Shown here piece by piece: positions 1 through 10,169 of a stretch of DNA of 64,000 bases (positions are counted from its first letter, which is position 1; every line of letters starts with the position of its first letter). Source of the stretch: Gonocerus acuteangulatus (lineage: Eukaryota; Arthropoda; Insecta; Hemiptera; Coreidae). Position numbers and translations under genes: made by a program. The notes under the pieces were generated by a model. It had not been told where the DNA came from, searched no databases, and saw nothing but the letters and a program-made list of their open reading frames with translations. The stretch covers positions 18,666,610-18,730,609 of the forward strand of contig OX328123.1 of the NCBI GenBank assembly GCA_946811695.1. Reading direction: 5' to 3'.

Positions 1-17
1 CGCACCTCTTCAGGGGC
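1..17 (-). ncRNA. Partial hammerhead-like motif in the left PLE arm
   Basis: The reverse complement reads GCCC-CTGAAGA-GGTGCG, identical to the first half of the motif at 1098-1137. The rest lies outside the window. Confidence 0.5.
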
Positions 18-287
18 TTTCCTATGTAACAATATTTTTTGTAAATCCTAAACTTTAAATTGCTTACACTAATACACATATCCTGTCCCTAAACAATTTA
101 CATCTCAACATATGATATTTTAACTTAATCTTAATCCTACCTTATCAAGAAGTCCTTTCGTCATGTTGTCTAGCTTGAGTCAGGCGTAGTACTGAAAAGT
201 CATCTGTGGTAATTAATATGGCTGTTTGTATCGATTCTTTAGCTATTTTCATGGTATCGATTATTGGTGAAATTTGTTTTGTGAGGT

Positions 288-737
288 TTAATTTATTATA
301 CTATGGAAAATTTGGTGCACATTCTTTAAATCTGTTTTTTTATTTATGGCAGTGTTGGAATTTTTAATTATGTAAATATTTTCTTTGATTTTTCTTTTTA
401 AAGTGTTCCTCTCTTTATTTAAAATGTGAACGTCCTTAAAGTTAAAGTTATGTTTTAAAGTTAGTGCGTGTTCTGTCAATGTTGTCCTGTTTTCGTTTGT
501 GTCTATGCTTTTTGCGTGTTGCACGATTCTCTTTTGCAATAGCTGTGCCGATTCCCCAATGTAGCATGCGTTGCAATCGTTACATCGAATTTTGTATATA
601 TTGTTCTTTGTACTTGTTGGTTTAATTTTGTCTTTAATATTGCTAAAACTATTTTCTATTTTGTTACCATATTTCCAACTTATTTTACCTACGTCTTTAC
701 ATATTTGTTTAAGTCTATTGGCTATTGAAGGATGGAT
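288..737 (-). pseudogene. GIY-YIG endonuclease segment of a Penelope-like polyprotein
   Basis: The minus-strand frame is open from about 790 down to the stop at 288. Near 540-600 it reads NIYKIRCNDC followed by CYIGES, the diagnostic core of a GIY-YIG nuclease: the Y of the IYKI strand and the YIG triad, with paired cysteines typical of the PLE version. The upstream linker WKYGNKIENSF matches the same region of the copy at 20.5-20.9 kb. In PLEs this nuclease nicks target DNA during retrotransposition. The reverse transcriptase that should precede it is missing, so this is a 5'-truncated fragment. The first ATG (about base 539) lies inside the domain, so that start is not meaningful. Confidence 0.8.
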
Positions 738-1097
738 ATTTACATAATTAAAAATTCCAACACTGCCATAAATAAAAAAACAGATTTAAAGAATGTGCAC
801 CAAATTTTCCATAGTATAATAAATTAAACCTCACAAAACAAATTTCACCAATAATCGATACCATGAAAATAGCTAAAGAATCGATACAAACAGCCATATT
901 AATTACCACAGATGACTTTTCAGTACTACGCCTGACTCAAGCTAGACAACATGAGGAGAGGACTTCTTGATAAGGTAGGATTAAGATTAAGTTAAAATAT
1001 TATATGTTGAGATGTAAATTGTTTAGGGACAGGATATGTGTATTAGTGTAAGCAATTTAAAGTTTAGGATTTACAAAAAATATTGTTACATAGGAAA

Positions 1098-1137
1098 GCC
1101 CCTGAAGAGGTGCGAAAAGGCACGAAACATGTCGGGC
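1098..1137 (+). ncRNA. Hammerhead-ribozyme-like motif of PLE A
   Basis: Order seen: GCCC (stem I), CTGAAGA (fits the CUGANGA core), one extra G, GTGC-loop-GCAC (stem II), GAAA, CATG (minimal self-complementary stem III), TC (cleavage site), GGGC (closes stem I). This is the type I hammerhead plan reported for PLE terminal regions. The one deviation is the unpaired purine between the core and stem II, which also occurs in the other copies here. Self-cleavage is inferred. Confidence 0.7.
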
Positions 1138-1224
1138 GAAACATAACAAATAAAGCAGTTAATGTGAACAAAGAGTGTACTTCTTTATCGACCCCCTGCC
1201 AGAAAAACAAACAAGAAAAAGTGG

Positions 1225-1227
<3 letters not shown>

Positions 1228-1278
<51 letters not shown>
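1228..1278. repeat. (TA)n microsatellite at the PLE A edge
   Basis: Uninterrupted TA dinucleotides directly after the PLE terminal sequence. Confidence 0.95.
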
Positions 1279-1281
<3 letters not shown>

Positions 1282-1331
1282 CTAGCTTCTTAAATGACAC
1301 TAGAAATAAGAACGTTATGGATACGTTCTAA

Positions 1332-1490
1332 GGGTGCGTTTACACTAGGATAGTTATTTCAGAGAGAAATTCTGACTAATGTAAACCATGTAAAATTTAT
1401 GTCTGACATAAATTCTACACGGTTTACATTAATCAGAATTTCTCTCTGATATAAATATCCTGCAATAATTATCCTAGTGTAAACGCGCCC
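1332..1490. mobile_element. PIF/Harbinger-type foldback MITE
   Basis: A 159-bp element, almost wholly palindromic. It begins GGGTGCGTTTACACTAGGAT and ends with the inverted GGGCGCGTTTACACTAGGAT. It is flanked on both sides by TAA (1329-1331 and 1491-1493). A TWA target duplication and G-rich ends are hallmarks of PIF/Harbinger. No coding capacity. Confidence 0.75.
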
Positions 1491-1549
1491 TAAGATGATG
1501 CATCGAACGTTTCTTTTTTTTTTTTTGTAGTTTATTTAAAAAATGTTGG

Positions 1550-1795
1550 GGCGAGTTGGGTGGATTTAGCCTCCCTGACCGTGCCTCGGCCAACCCAGCC
1601 CTTAAATAATTTATTAATGGGTACTTTGGTGCTAATGACTTTAGCAGTCAAAGCAGCAAGGGAAAAATCAGGCGGTCGAAGCATAGTAGTGACCACACTA
1701 TCTCCCTAGTGTGCCGTATGGTCATGAATCAGATACGTCCATAGTATCTGCCCCGCAGGGCTCTCGTCCCTATTACATGGCTGATTTTTTTAATT
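1550..1795 (+). mobile_element. tRNA-derived SINE, family 2 (5'-truncated)
   Basis: The body matches the copies at 49.9-50.2 kb and 58.0-58.9 kb, including the segments GGTGCTAATGACT, AAATCAGGCGG and CACACTATCTCCCTAGTGTG. The tRNA-like head seen in those copies is missing here, and about 30 bp of unrelated sequence interrupts the middle. Confidence 0.65.
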
Positions 1796-2326
1796 TTAAA
1801 CAATATTATTTGAAACTGCCTTACGGTAAAACTCGCGAATATGACTTTTTGCACATGTTTCTAGCGCAATCTTGGCCAATAGACTATTGCTGTAAAACAA
1901 ATTATATTCGACATCATACAGAGATTTATTTCCTATATCTTAGAACTTGCTAAGTATAACAAGATTACAGGCAACTGTTTATTGTATGTTTTACAAAGAC
2001 AATTTTCGTTATATCCTGTTTGCGTAAGAAACTGCGTTGTAGCAATTGTAGCATTTTTTTTTTTTTTTATTTTTTTTTTACATTCTTGCTGATATTACTT
2101 TTTAAATAAAAGAAAGTGAAATGATACATATATAGTCTCACATTGTAAGAAGTCACCTAATTGGCCTGTTAAGTTTCACTTCAACTTTCTATGAAACTTA
2201 ATTTTCATAGCTCCAAGAACGGGTGTCGCCACAAAAAAACGAAACCAGTTATAACGAATAATCTTCTCTTCCGACGTTACATAGTTGATCTCATTTATTC
2301 ATGTGTTCCTAGTTGTAAAATATTTG

Positions 2327-2328
<2 letters not shown>

Positions 2329-2384
<56 letters not shown>

Positions 2385-2396
2385 CACACATACACA
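2329..2396. repeat. (TA)n then (CA)n microsatellite
   Basis: TA array followed by short CATACACA units, directly upstream of a 5S-SINE. Confidence 0.95.
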
Positions 2397-2400
2397 CCTA

Positions 2401-2600
2401 ATGCCAACGGACATAGCCGTTTCCCATTAATACACCGGTTCCCATTAATCACCGAAGTTAAGCAACGCCGGGCGTGGCTAGTAACTGTATGCGACCACGT
2501 GCTGTTGGCATTATAAAAGGGTGGCAACCCGTAGACGGACCGGCGTTAATAGCCAAATTGTTGATACGCCGTTAAACGCAAAAAAAAAAAAAAAAAAAAA
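2401..2600 (+). mobile_element. 5S-rRNA-headed SINE
   Basis: The head resembles 5S rRNA: GCCAACG start, CACCGAAGTTAAGCAACG (5S A-box region), GGCGTGG, and a closing CGTGCTGTTGGC that pairs with the start. The C-box interval is shortened. The body follows with AAAGGGTGGCAACC and GCGTTAATAGCC, then GATACGCCGTTAAA and a poly-A. The 5S head supplies an internal Pol III promoter. The deletion makes this copy unlikely to be a 5S gene. Confidence 0.8.
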
Positions 2601-3033
2601 TTACCTAACGATTCATCATTCATAGCATTTTTTCCTTCTATAAACATAACATCGTGCAAAACATTCTCGTGTATGATTAATCGAGGCAGCTGGAACCTTA
2701 TAAAAAGTTATTTAAATGATTTTTTTAAAAAAATTACCCTTCCCATGATACAGGGATTTTAAAAATGCTTCTTTCTCATTGGTATGGCATGTAATTAAGG
2801 AAGAGTTGTTGCGCAAACGCAAAAGCTGGTGTCGCAAGAGCCGTAATTCAATTTTGAATTTTAAGTTAAAACCTAATAGCTGATTTACGAATTCCTTTTC
2901 GTTTTATACAAAATCATTTATCCCCCCCCCCTATGAAAAATTCAGACGCTTCAACATTAATATATATCTTCAAATATATTTTTATAAAAAATGGCGGAAG
3001 GGCATTTTTAACGAATGTGGGTAATAACCTCAT

Positions 3034-3036
<3 letters not shown>
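2601..3036. other. Unassigned AT-rich DNA
   Basis: No supportable gene or repeat boundary found. Contains a C9 run near 2925. Confidence 0.5.
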
Positions 3037-3095
<59 letters not shown>

Positions 3096-3150
3096 ATACC
3101 TATATATATGTGTGTGTGTGTGTATATATACATATACATACATACACGTT
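3037..3150. repeat. (TA)n/(TG)n compound microsatellite
   Basis: Long TA array passing into TG and CATA units. Confidence 0.95.
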
Positions 3151-4715
3151 TTTTTCTAAAGAACCTTTAGAACGGCATATGACTGGAACGGAGTGAGATA
3201 GAAATGTGGTGTTGATTTATTTAAAATATTTTCTTTATGCATTCTATTTAAATGTAAAATACTAAAAATTAGTATTATTATCTTTTTAGTTGGAGAATCT
3301 CGGAAGTGTCCCTTTCCTATGTAATTTTTAATGTCGCTAAACATTGCCGAAATATTTGCTCAAGTGGACTATTAAGAAAAAAAACACGGACTTATTATTC
3401 TGGTGATTTTTATAGACGTAAAATTGCATTACTAATGATTTGTGGCTTTCACTATTTTTTCTTAATATTTTTAAACTCCTCTGCCGGTGAAGTTGAAAGC
3501 TTCACCGATTCCCCGAGGTAGAATTAAGACTGTGACTAGTTGAATGGGATAATGTCCACCGTCTCTATTTAATGGGCACCTTTCTTCCAGTCCTTACTCT
3601 CACTTCTTAATCTCTCGCTGCTTTTCTAACTTATGTCTTTAGTCTATTGACAGTTCAGCCTGCACTCAGACCAGTGCTACCCAAAAGTGTTTTTGTCTCG
3701 TAGATCACTTGCCTAAGTGTCACCATGGTTTTGGGTAGACCCGTTCTGCTTAGCTGATATTGCATTTTAGCAAATACTTCTGATGTGTGCTTGAAGGAAC
3801 TCTATTGAGGTGTGGAGTGGGAAAAAAATATGATCCATACAATTATTTATAATATTAAAATAAAACAGAGTCACAACAAAATTTAGTGTTCATTACATAA
3901 AATCACTAAGTAAAAAATAAAACATTTTCTGTGGGATGGTTAAACCTAATGCACTGATAATAAATTTTCAATATTTGGCATCGATTAAGTTGTGTTTAAT
4001 TTTATACCTACTCGGCTCATGATGGCCAGTTTGTTTCTGTATTTTTGTTAGAAGTTTGAAAATCTCTTTCTGCTAGATAAGGAATGTAAAAGCAATTAAA
4101 AGCTATAATATGGAATGAGTAACAGGTATATATTTTTGAATCCATTATATCAGATATCCATTCTAAACTCTACCCCTTCATAACTTAGGCTGAACCTTTA
4201 CCAGCTAACGAATTCAAATTGTATCCCTTAAGTTCTTCGTTAATCACGACCTGCTTAAATTATATCTAGTATCGTGGACCCCCGGTTATATATTTCGGAC
4301 TCACAACTACAGGTCCATAGGTGTATTCTAAAGGAAGCACCCACATTGGATCCGATCCGAAACCCATCGACCGTCCGAAGGAAAACAAGCGCAAGCATTT
4401 TTACAGAGGTGTCTACATAGGTCCTTTACCGACCCGACCCGATCCGACGATATCCGATTCACGGCCGTTCAGACATGTTTGTGTTTAGACTGATATTGGA
4501 CGACCGACATTTCTCGAAATTAGTGCAAGATTTGACAAGGGGTTAATTGATAGAACTGCTAATCTTAATTATTAATGTGCCTTGTCTTTGGGATCAGCGG
4601 GATATATCCTATCACAACCTAGACGTTAAAACTGTTTTTTTTTTAAATTTAATAATTGTATGTGATATCTCATAGAAATCCCTTTTTTTAAACACCTAAA
4701 GTGCTTTATAATAGA

Positions 4716-4749
<34 letters not shown>

Positions 4750-4914
4750 GGGGGGGGCTTTCAACCACTTAGGGTCATGACAGCCAAAGTGAAAAATCTG
4801 GGTTACTCTAAGAAATTAGTGAGACATTGCGATTGATACAATATAATTATGAAGGTCTGTTATTTTTTAGAAATTCATTGGGATAAGTGATATAAATATT
4901 ATAGTGAAAATCTG
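3151..4914. other. Unassigned AT-rich DNA
   Basis: No gene recognised. A T-run followed by G-run lies near 4720-4757. Around 4340-4460 GATCCGATCCGA and CCCGATCCGACG occur in a locally GC-richer patch that may be an old MITE, but I could not define its ends. Confidence 0.4.
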
Positions 4915-5155
4915 ATTGGCAAGAGCGAGAGGGAGAGAGAGGGCGCCGGACCACCGATGGCTCAGCCAGACCTGACCTTTCTAAAAGCGGGCATGATCCC
5001 TGTGACATTAGGCTCGGAGCGGAGGATCTGCATGGTGGGACCAGGCCGTCCAGATCCTCTCAAACCTATAGTAGGGGGCCCGACCCAGTCACCAGAGGCC
5101 CAGGCCCCTCCAACCACCGCCCGCTCCAGCCAATCAGAAGAGGGAATACATTAAA
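4915..5155. other. GC-rich island beside the LINE 3' end
   Basis: An abrupt block of about 240 bp of high GC in AT-rich surroundings. CTGATTGGC at its left edge and GCCAATCAG at its right edge are inverted (both contain CCAAT). It may be LINE 3' UTR, a separate element or host DNA; the sequence does not decide. Confidence 0.4.
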
Positions 5156-5184
5156 TGGGTGGTTGAATCAAGTTATTTTGACTG

Positions 5185-8100
5185 TTATATTTTGTTTATT
5201 AACTTGGTTGCTTCTAGGAAGTCTAAAACTTTATTTATTTGGGTTTCATTATTTCCTAATATTTCATTGATGGATGTGGAGATATTGTAATTATTTCTTT
5301 GAATTTCGTATATTTGGCACTCTGTTAAAATATGTTTTATGGTTAGCTGGGTATTGCATGAGGTGCAGAGTGGAGGGGGCTCCTTGGACATTAAATATGA
5401 GTGAGTTAATCTGCTGTGACCTATTCTTAATCTCGTGATAATGGATTCGTATTTTCTATTGGTGTTTAGAGACGTTTTCCATGGTTTGACGTTTGTTTTT
5501 ACTTCCCTCAGTTTGTTTTCACGTATGTCCACCCATTGGCGATCCCACTCTGCCCAGATGAGTCGTTTTATATGAGATGTGAGGTCATTTTTGGGGACTT
5601 TATGGAAAGGAGTGCCTTCAGTGATGGCTTTTTTTGCAAAACGATCTACTGCTTCGTTGTTTTGAATGCGGCTGGGTACCCACGTGAAAATTACTCTTAC
5701 ATTCCTTCTTCTCAGTACATGTATGGATTCTAAAATATTGACAATAAGAGGGTGGTTAGTGAATGGATTTAATATTGCCATGAGTGTTGATAGGGAGTCT
5801 GAATAGATTATTAGATTGTTTTGTACGGGGGTGAAAACGTTTAATGCTTTATATATTGCAAGGAGTTCTGCTGTGAATATGCTGCTTATGGAGGATAGGG
5901 AAAACATGTACGCGTGAGAATTACTTAAGATTGCTGCGCCTACACCATCTTTATCTTTAGAACCATCAGTATAAACCTCATGAGCACCTTGATATCTATT
6001 GCGTAGACGTTGGAATTCTGCTATGAATTGTATAGGAAGGGTATGTTTTTTAATGTATTTGGTTAGTGTGAGATCTATGTTAGTATGAGGGAGTAGCCAT
6101 GGCGGTTGAGAGGTGTGAGTGTTAAAATCTATAGCCGGTAGATTGACACCTAAATCTGAGAGACGTTCTTTCATTCGTTGAGGGAATGAGGTTCGAATAT
6201 GGCGGATGGAATGTTGAGGCTGCAGATATTCATTTAGTGGGTGGTTTGGTGAAGATTTAATATTAATATAGTAGGTCAGGGCTAATTGTTCTCTTCTTAA
6301 TTCTAAAGGGAGCTCGCCGGCGTCTACACACAAGCTTACTACAGGGCTGGATCGAAAGGCCCCTGTAGCTAATCTAATACCACTGTGGTGTATAGAGTCC
6401 AGCATTTTTAGGGTCCGAGGACTAGCTGAAATGTAAGCCATGCTACCGTAGTCAAGCTTAGATCTAATTAGACTTTTATAAAGCATGAGCATGCTGGATC
6501 TGTCTCCACCCCACTTGGTCGAGGAAAGGGATTTTAGGATATTCATACTTCTTAGGCATGATGCACGAAGAAGTTGGATATGTTTTGTCCAGCACAGTCT
6601 GCTGTCAAATGTTATGCCAAGAAATTTAATATGATCCGTTGTTTTAATTTCGATATTATTTATAAAAAGTGGAGGGGGGTTAGTTGTTTTCCGTGGGCTA
6701 AATAGAATTGAGGAAGTTTTGTCGAGAGCTATGGTGAGACCGTGTTTGATAGACCATTCGTTAAGTGTGTGTAGGGAGTCTTGGATATTCTTCTGAAGCT
6801 CATTTACATTTTTATCTGAATCGTAGATAACTAGGTCATCCGCATATAGCATACCTTTAATTGGGATATCTAGTTCGTTTAATATTGAGTTTATTGCACA
6901 GGAGAAGAGATAGGCACTGCAGACGCTGCCCTGTGGCACCCCATTTTCCTGTGTGTATTCTGAGGATAGACGGTTTCCTATTCTGACTCGAAATGTTCTT
7001 TCATGTAAGAAATTTTGAAAAAAGTGGTAGATATGCCCCTCTATGCCTAAATGAATTAGCCTATCTAGAATAAATCGTTTCCATGTGCAATCGAAGGCGT
7101 TTTTAAAGTCTATAAAAACTGCAAGGACCTTTTTACGATTATTAAATGCAGTGCATATGTCAGTTTGAAGCCGAACTATGTTGTCGCGGGTACTTCTGCC
7201 GGGTCTAAAACCGCTCTGCCATTTTGCATGTAAATTTTTGTTTTCCATGTGCCAGAAAATTCTATTCATGATCATTTTTTCCATGAGTTTGCATAAAGAA
7301 GATGTTAACGAAATCATTCTGTAACTATTAGCGATATCATCAGGCTTTCCTTTCTTTAAAATCGGAATAATTGTTGATTTACGCCAAATTTCAGGAAAAA
7401 TGTTAGTTAAAAATACTTTATTTATGAATTTTAGGACTTTGTCTTTACTTTTAGGGTTTAGATTTTTAATCATGGAAATAATTATATTATCAGGTCCGGG
7501 CGAGTTATCTTTTCGAGTTTTTAGGGCTATGTGCATTTCAGATGGAGTAAACGGTAGGTTAAGAGGGTTAAGCGGATCGGTGTTTAAGTGACGGGGAATG
7601 GTTTCTATAAATAATTTCCTTCGTAGGAATTCAGGACTATAGTTCGAGTTAGATGATGTGGATTGGAAGACGGTACCTATGTGATGAAGGATTTCAGAAG
7701 GTTCGGTTAAAATTTGATTATTATGTTTTAAGTGGGTGATTGTAGAGGCCTTGTATCTTCCTGTTATTCTCCGAATGGTATTCCATATTTCAGAAGATGG
7801 AGTATGGCAGTTGATCTGTGATATGAAGTTACGCCATGAGCTACGTTTAGCTTGATTTAATGTAAATCTAGCATGTTTCCGCGCGTTTAAATAGATTTCA
7901 AGATTATCGGAGGAGGGATGGGTTTTTAATTTGCTAAGAAGTTTTTTCCTATTTTTGACTGCTTTTTCACATTCTTTATTCCACCAGGGGACTGATGGAG
8001 TTCCGCGGATTAACTTACTCTGTGGGATATATTGTTGGGCTGCATCTAATATAATATTATTTATTTTATCTAGAGTAATGTTTATGTTGGGCTCATCTAT

Positions 8101-8841
8101 ATCAATGTCGGAAAGGTCAGCAGAAAGCTGGTATGAATCCCAGTTAGCTTCTTTGGGTTTCCATCGTGGGACATATTCGATTATAGGTATCCTATCTATG
8201 GTCTCTATCATAATAGGGAAGTGATCAGATCCATATAGATCAGTAAGTACTTTCCATGTACATCTAGGTATTAGGATAGGGTTAGATATAGATATGTCTA
8301 TTATTGATTTTGTTCCGGTTGAGTGATTGAGATGTGTGGGTGAGTTTTCGTTTAGAATTCCTAATATATTATTTTCTATGAAGGTTTCTATTATTTTACC
8401 TCGATGATCTGTCAAATTGGCATGCCATAATCTGGAATGACTATTTAGATCCCCCAGGAGATAAACGGGATAAGGAAGCTGGAGATATAGGTTATCAAGC
8501 TGTGATAAGGTGAAGGGATGACCAGGAGGTAAATACACGGAGCAAAGCGTGAAGGAGAACTCCCCGTGTACACGAACAGCAACAGCCTGTAAGTTAGTTT
8601 GGAGAGGAATACTAGAACAGGGTATAGATTCAGAGATTAGAATACTAACACCTCCACAAGCTATCCTCCCTTCAGTATAATCATCTCTGAAAACTTTGAA
8701 ATTTTTAAGTTTAAAAGAGTTTGTGGTTTTTAAGTGAGTTTCTTGTAGGCAAATGGCATGAAAATTAACGTCTTTTAAAAGAGTGATTAGATCAGATATA
8801 TGATGTAGAAGACCATTGATATTCCACTGAAGAATTAGCAT
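5185..8841 (-). CDS. LINE ORF2: APE endonuclease, reverse transcriptase, RNase H
   Basis: 1218 codons, uninterrupted. The N-terminal AP-type endonuclease shows LQWNING (residue 4 on), CLQETHL (about 31), LGDLNSHSRLW (about 148) and SDHFPI (about 226). The reverse transcriptase shows SPGPDN (about 445), FIDFKNAFD (about 578), GVPQGS (about 634) and LYADD (about 664) with the catalytic aspartates. RNase H shows YTDGSKD (about 955), TAELLAIY (about 990) and SDSLSTL (about 1012). A C-terminal CTSC...IKHILTEC zinc motif follows. Oddity: where RNase H normally has a conserved His near the end, this copy reads WVPSRIQNNEAVD, so the His is replaced although the final Asp remains. The protein carries out target-primed reverse transcription in the nucleus. 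The start ATG is directly followed by the endonuclease motif, which supports it. Confidence 0.93.
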   Translation of the reverse strand: MLILQWNINGLLHHISDLITLLKDVNFHAICLQETHLKTTNSFKLKNFKVFRDDYTEGRIACGGVSILISESIPCSSIPLQTNLQAVAVRVHGEFSFTLCSVYLPPGHPFTLSQLDNLYLQLPYPVYLLGDLNSHSRLWHANLTDHRGKIIETFIENNILGILNENSPTHLNHSTGTKSIIDISISNPILIPRCTWKVLTDLYGSDHFPIMIETIDRIPIIEYVPRWKPKEANWDSYQLSADLSDIDIDEPNINITLDKINNIILDAAQQYIPQSKLIRGTPSVPWWNKECEKAVKNRKKLLSKLKTHPSSDNLEIYLNARKHARFTLNQAKRSSWRNFISQINCHTPSSEIWNTIRRITGRYKASTITHLKHNNQILTEPSEILHHIGTVFQSTSSNSNYSPEFLRRKLFIETIPRHLNTDPLNPLNLPFTPSEMHIALKTRKDNSPGPDNIIISMIKNLNPKSKDKVLKFINKVFLTNIFPEIWRKSTIIPILKKGKPDDIANSYRMISLTSSLCKLMEKMIMNRIFWHMENKNLHAKWQSGFRPGRSTRDNIVRLQTDICTAFNNRKKVLAVFIDFKNAFDCTWKRFILDRLIHLGIEGHIYHFFQNFLHERTFRVRIGNRLSSEYTQENGVPQGSVCSAYLFSCAINSILNELDIPIKGMLYADDLVIYDSDKNVNELQKNIQDSLHTLNEWSIKHGLTIALDKTSSILFSPRKTTNPPPLFINNIEIKTTDHIKFLGITFDSRLCWTKHIQLLRASCLRSMNILKSLSSTKWGGDRSSMLMLYKSLIRSKLDYGSMAYISASPRTLKMLDSIHHSGIRLATGAFRSSPVVSLCVDAGELPLELRREQLALTYYINIKSSPNHPLNEYLQPQHSIRHIRTSFPQRMKERLSDLGVNLPAIDFNTHTSQPPWLLPHTNIDLTLTKYIKKHTLPIQFIAEFQRLRNRYQGAHEVYTDGSKDKDGVGAAILSNSHAYMFSLSSISSIFTAELLAIYKALNVFTPVQNNLIIYSDSLSTLMAILNPFTNHPLIVNILESIHVLRRRNVRVIFTWVPSRIQNNEAVDRFAKKAITEGTPFHKVPKNDLTSHIKRLIWAEWDRQWVDIRENKLREVKTNVKPWKTSLNTNRKYESIITRLRIGHSRLTHSYLMSKEPPPLCTSCNTQLTIKHILTECQIYEIQRNNYNISTSINEILGNNETQINKVLDFLEATKLINKI

Positions 8842-8924
8842 GGGGTTTTTAATGTTGTTATTAAATGTATGATTGTAGTGAATACTATAAGTCTAAAACT
8901 TTAAAGATTATTGTTTCAATTTTA

Positions 8925-10169
8925 TCATTGTTTTATGATTCTGTTTTTAGCTCTGGGTGGTCGAGGAGATTCCCCTTTGATTCCCTGCCCTGAGTTAATT
9001 GTACCGTTAGCTGAGAAAACTGAACTTTGTGAAGGAGGTCTTTCACGTTTATCTCCTCTCTTAATGTTTAAATCTTGAGATGATTGCTTTATTGGGAGTT
9101 GTGATTTTGTATTATTTTTAACATTTGAAATATTAGAAGTAGAGGGTTTAATTAGGTTTTCATGAATGGAATTGAGATTTGTTTTACCTATACTGTCTAC
9201 ATTTGGGGGCTCTGAGTTATTTTTATTAATAGATTTTTCGAGAATAGTAATTTTTTTTGATAAAATTTCGACTACATTTGCAAGTTTTTCTATTTGTGAC
9301 ACGAGTGAGCTTGAAGTGGAGGGAGCTGTAGCAGTTTGAGCATAGCTCTGAGAGCAAGACGAATCCTGGGGTCTAGGCTCGAGTAATCTCTCAGCCTGTG
9401 CATATGATATTTTATTTAAGACCCTTAACTCTTCTAAACGCTTTTCTCTTTTGTATACTGGGCATGAAGCATACCATGAAGGGTGGGGGCCGCTACAATT
9501 TATGCACTTGGTAGTAGCACATTCACCCTCATGCTTTGCACCTGCACATTTTCCACATTTTGGAATATTTTCTTTACACATACGTGATCCATGTCGAAAG
9601 CGATAGCATGTAAAACATATCAATGGTCTGATGTACGGTACGACTCTGACACTAAGGAAATCAAGTGTTATTCTATCGGGTAAGTCAGCCCTATTGAAAG
9701 TGAGAATAAATGATGAGGTGGGAATTTTTTCATAGTTTTGAGTTTTATATATTCTTTTAACACTAACAACGTTCTGACTTGATAGTTCAACACATAATTC
9801 GTTTTCACTACAGATCTGGAACTCGTCACAGGTAATGAGACCTTTTGAAAAATTTAATGTTTTATGTAGGGAAAAATTTATTTTAAAATTCTCGTATGAT
9901 TTAACATTTGATAAGTTGTAAAAGTCTTTTTCTATTTCGATTTCTAGAAGAACAATTCCAGTTTTCAAAAATTTTATTTTAGCATTAGGGGCATAGCTCT
10001 TAATGAATCGACTTACCTTAAAGGGACTTAAGTCCCGAAAGGTTTTCTTTTCGCTATTATCTGCAATGGTCATCATAACGAATTTTTTGGACCATTTCCC
10101 TTCAAGTTTTTTAAAATTAAGAAATTGGGGATCCGGGGGTTTAGGTTCCAACGTGTCGTTGGAGGTCAT
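8925..10169 (-). CDS. LINE ORF1: gag-like RNA-binding protein with zinc knuckles
   Basis: 414 codons ending 83 bp before ORF2. Residues about 183-245 hold three cysteine-histidine knuckles: CFTCYRFRHGSRMC, CGKCAGAKHEGEC and CINCSGPHPSWYASC. The first two have CX2CX4HX4C spacing and the third has a longer last interval. This is the usual gag array of I-clade and Jockey-clade LINEs and binds the element's RNA. The first 170 residues are probably an RRM-like or associated fold, which I infer from family knowledge only. The C-terminal third is rich in Ser, Asn and Lys and looks disordered, with a short coiled-coil-like stretch (VSQIEKLANVVEILSKKITI). The frame is complete. Confidence 0.88.
   Translation of the reverse strand: MTSNDTLEPKPPDPQFLNFKKLEGKWSKKFVMMTIADNSEKKTFRDLSPFKVSRFIKSYAPNAKIKFLKTGIVLLEIEIEKDFYNLSNVKSYENFKINFSLHKTLNFSKGLITCDEFQICSENELCVELSSQNVVSVKRIYKTQNYEKIPTSSFILTFNRADLPDRITLDFLSVRVVPYIRPLICFTCYRFRHGSRMCKENIPKCGKCAGAKHEGECATTKCINCSGPHPSWYASCPVYKREKRLEELRVLNKISYAQAERLLEPRPQDSSCSQSYAQTATAPSTSSSLVSQIEKLANVVEILSKKITILEKSINKNNSEPPNVDSIGKTNLNSIHENLIKPSTSNISNVKNNTKSQLPIKQSSQDLNIKRGDKRERPPSQSSVFSANGTINSGQGIKGESPRPPRAKNRIIKQ

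Larger units (their letters stand above)
1..1200 (-). mobile_element. Penelope-like element remnant with inverted arms (PLE A)
   Basis: Bases 1-379 and about 738-1114 are near-identical inverted copies, with only scattered mismatches. They enclose a GIY-YIG endonuclease segment read on the minus strand. PLEs are retroelements with a reverse transcriptase and usually a C-terminal GIY-YIG domain, and they often carry repeated or inverted terminal segments. Only the endonuclease end is present; no reverse transcriptase is seen. The left end is cut by the window edge. The right side runs into a TA array. Confidence 0.8.
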
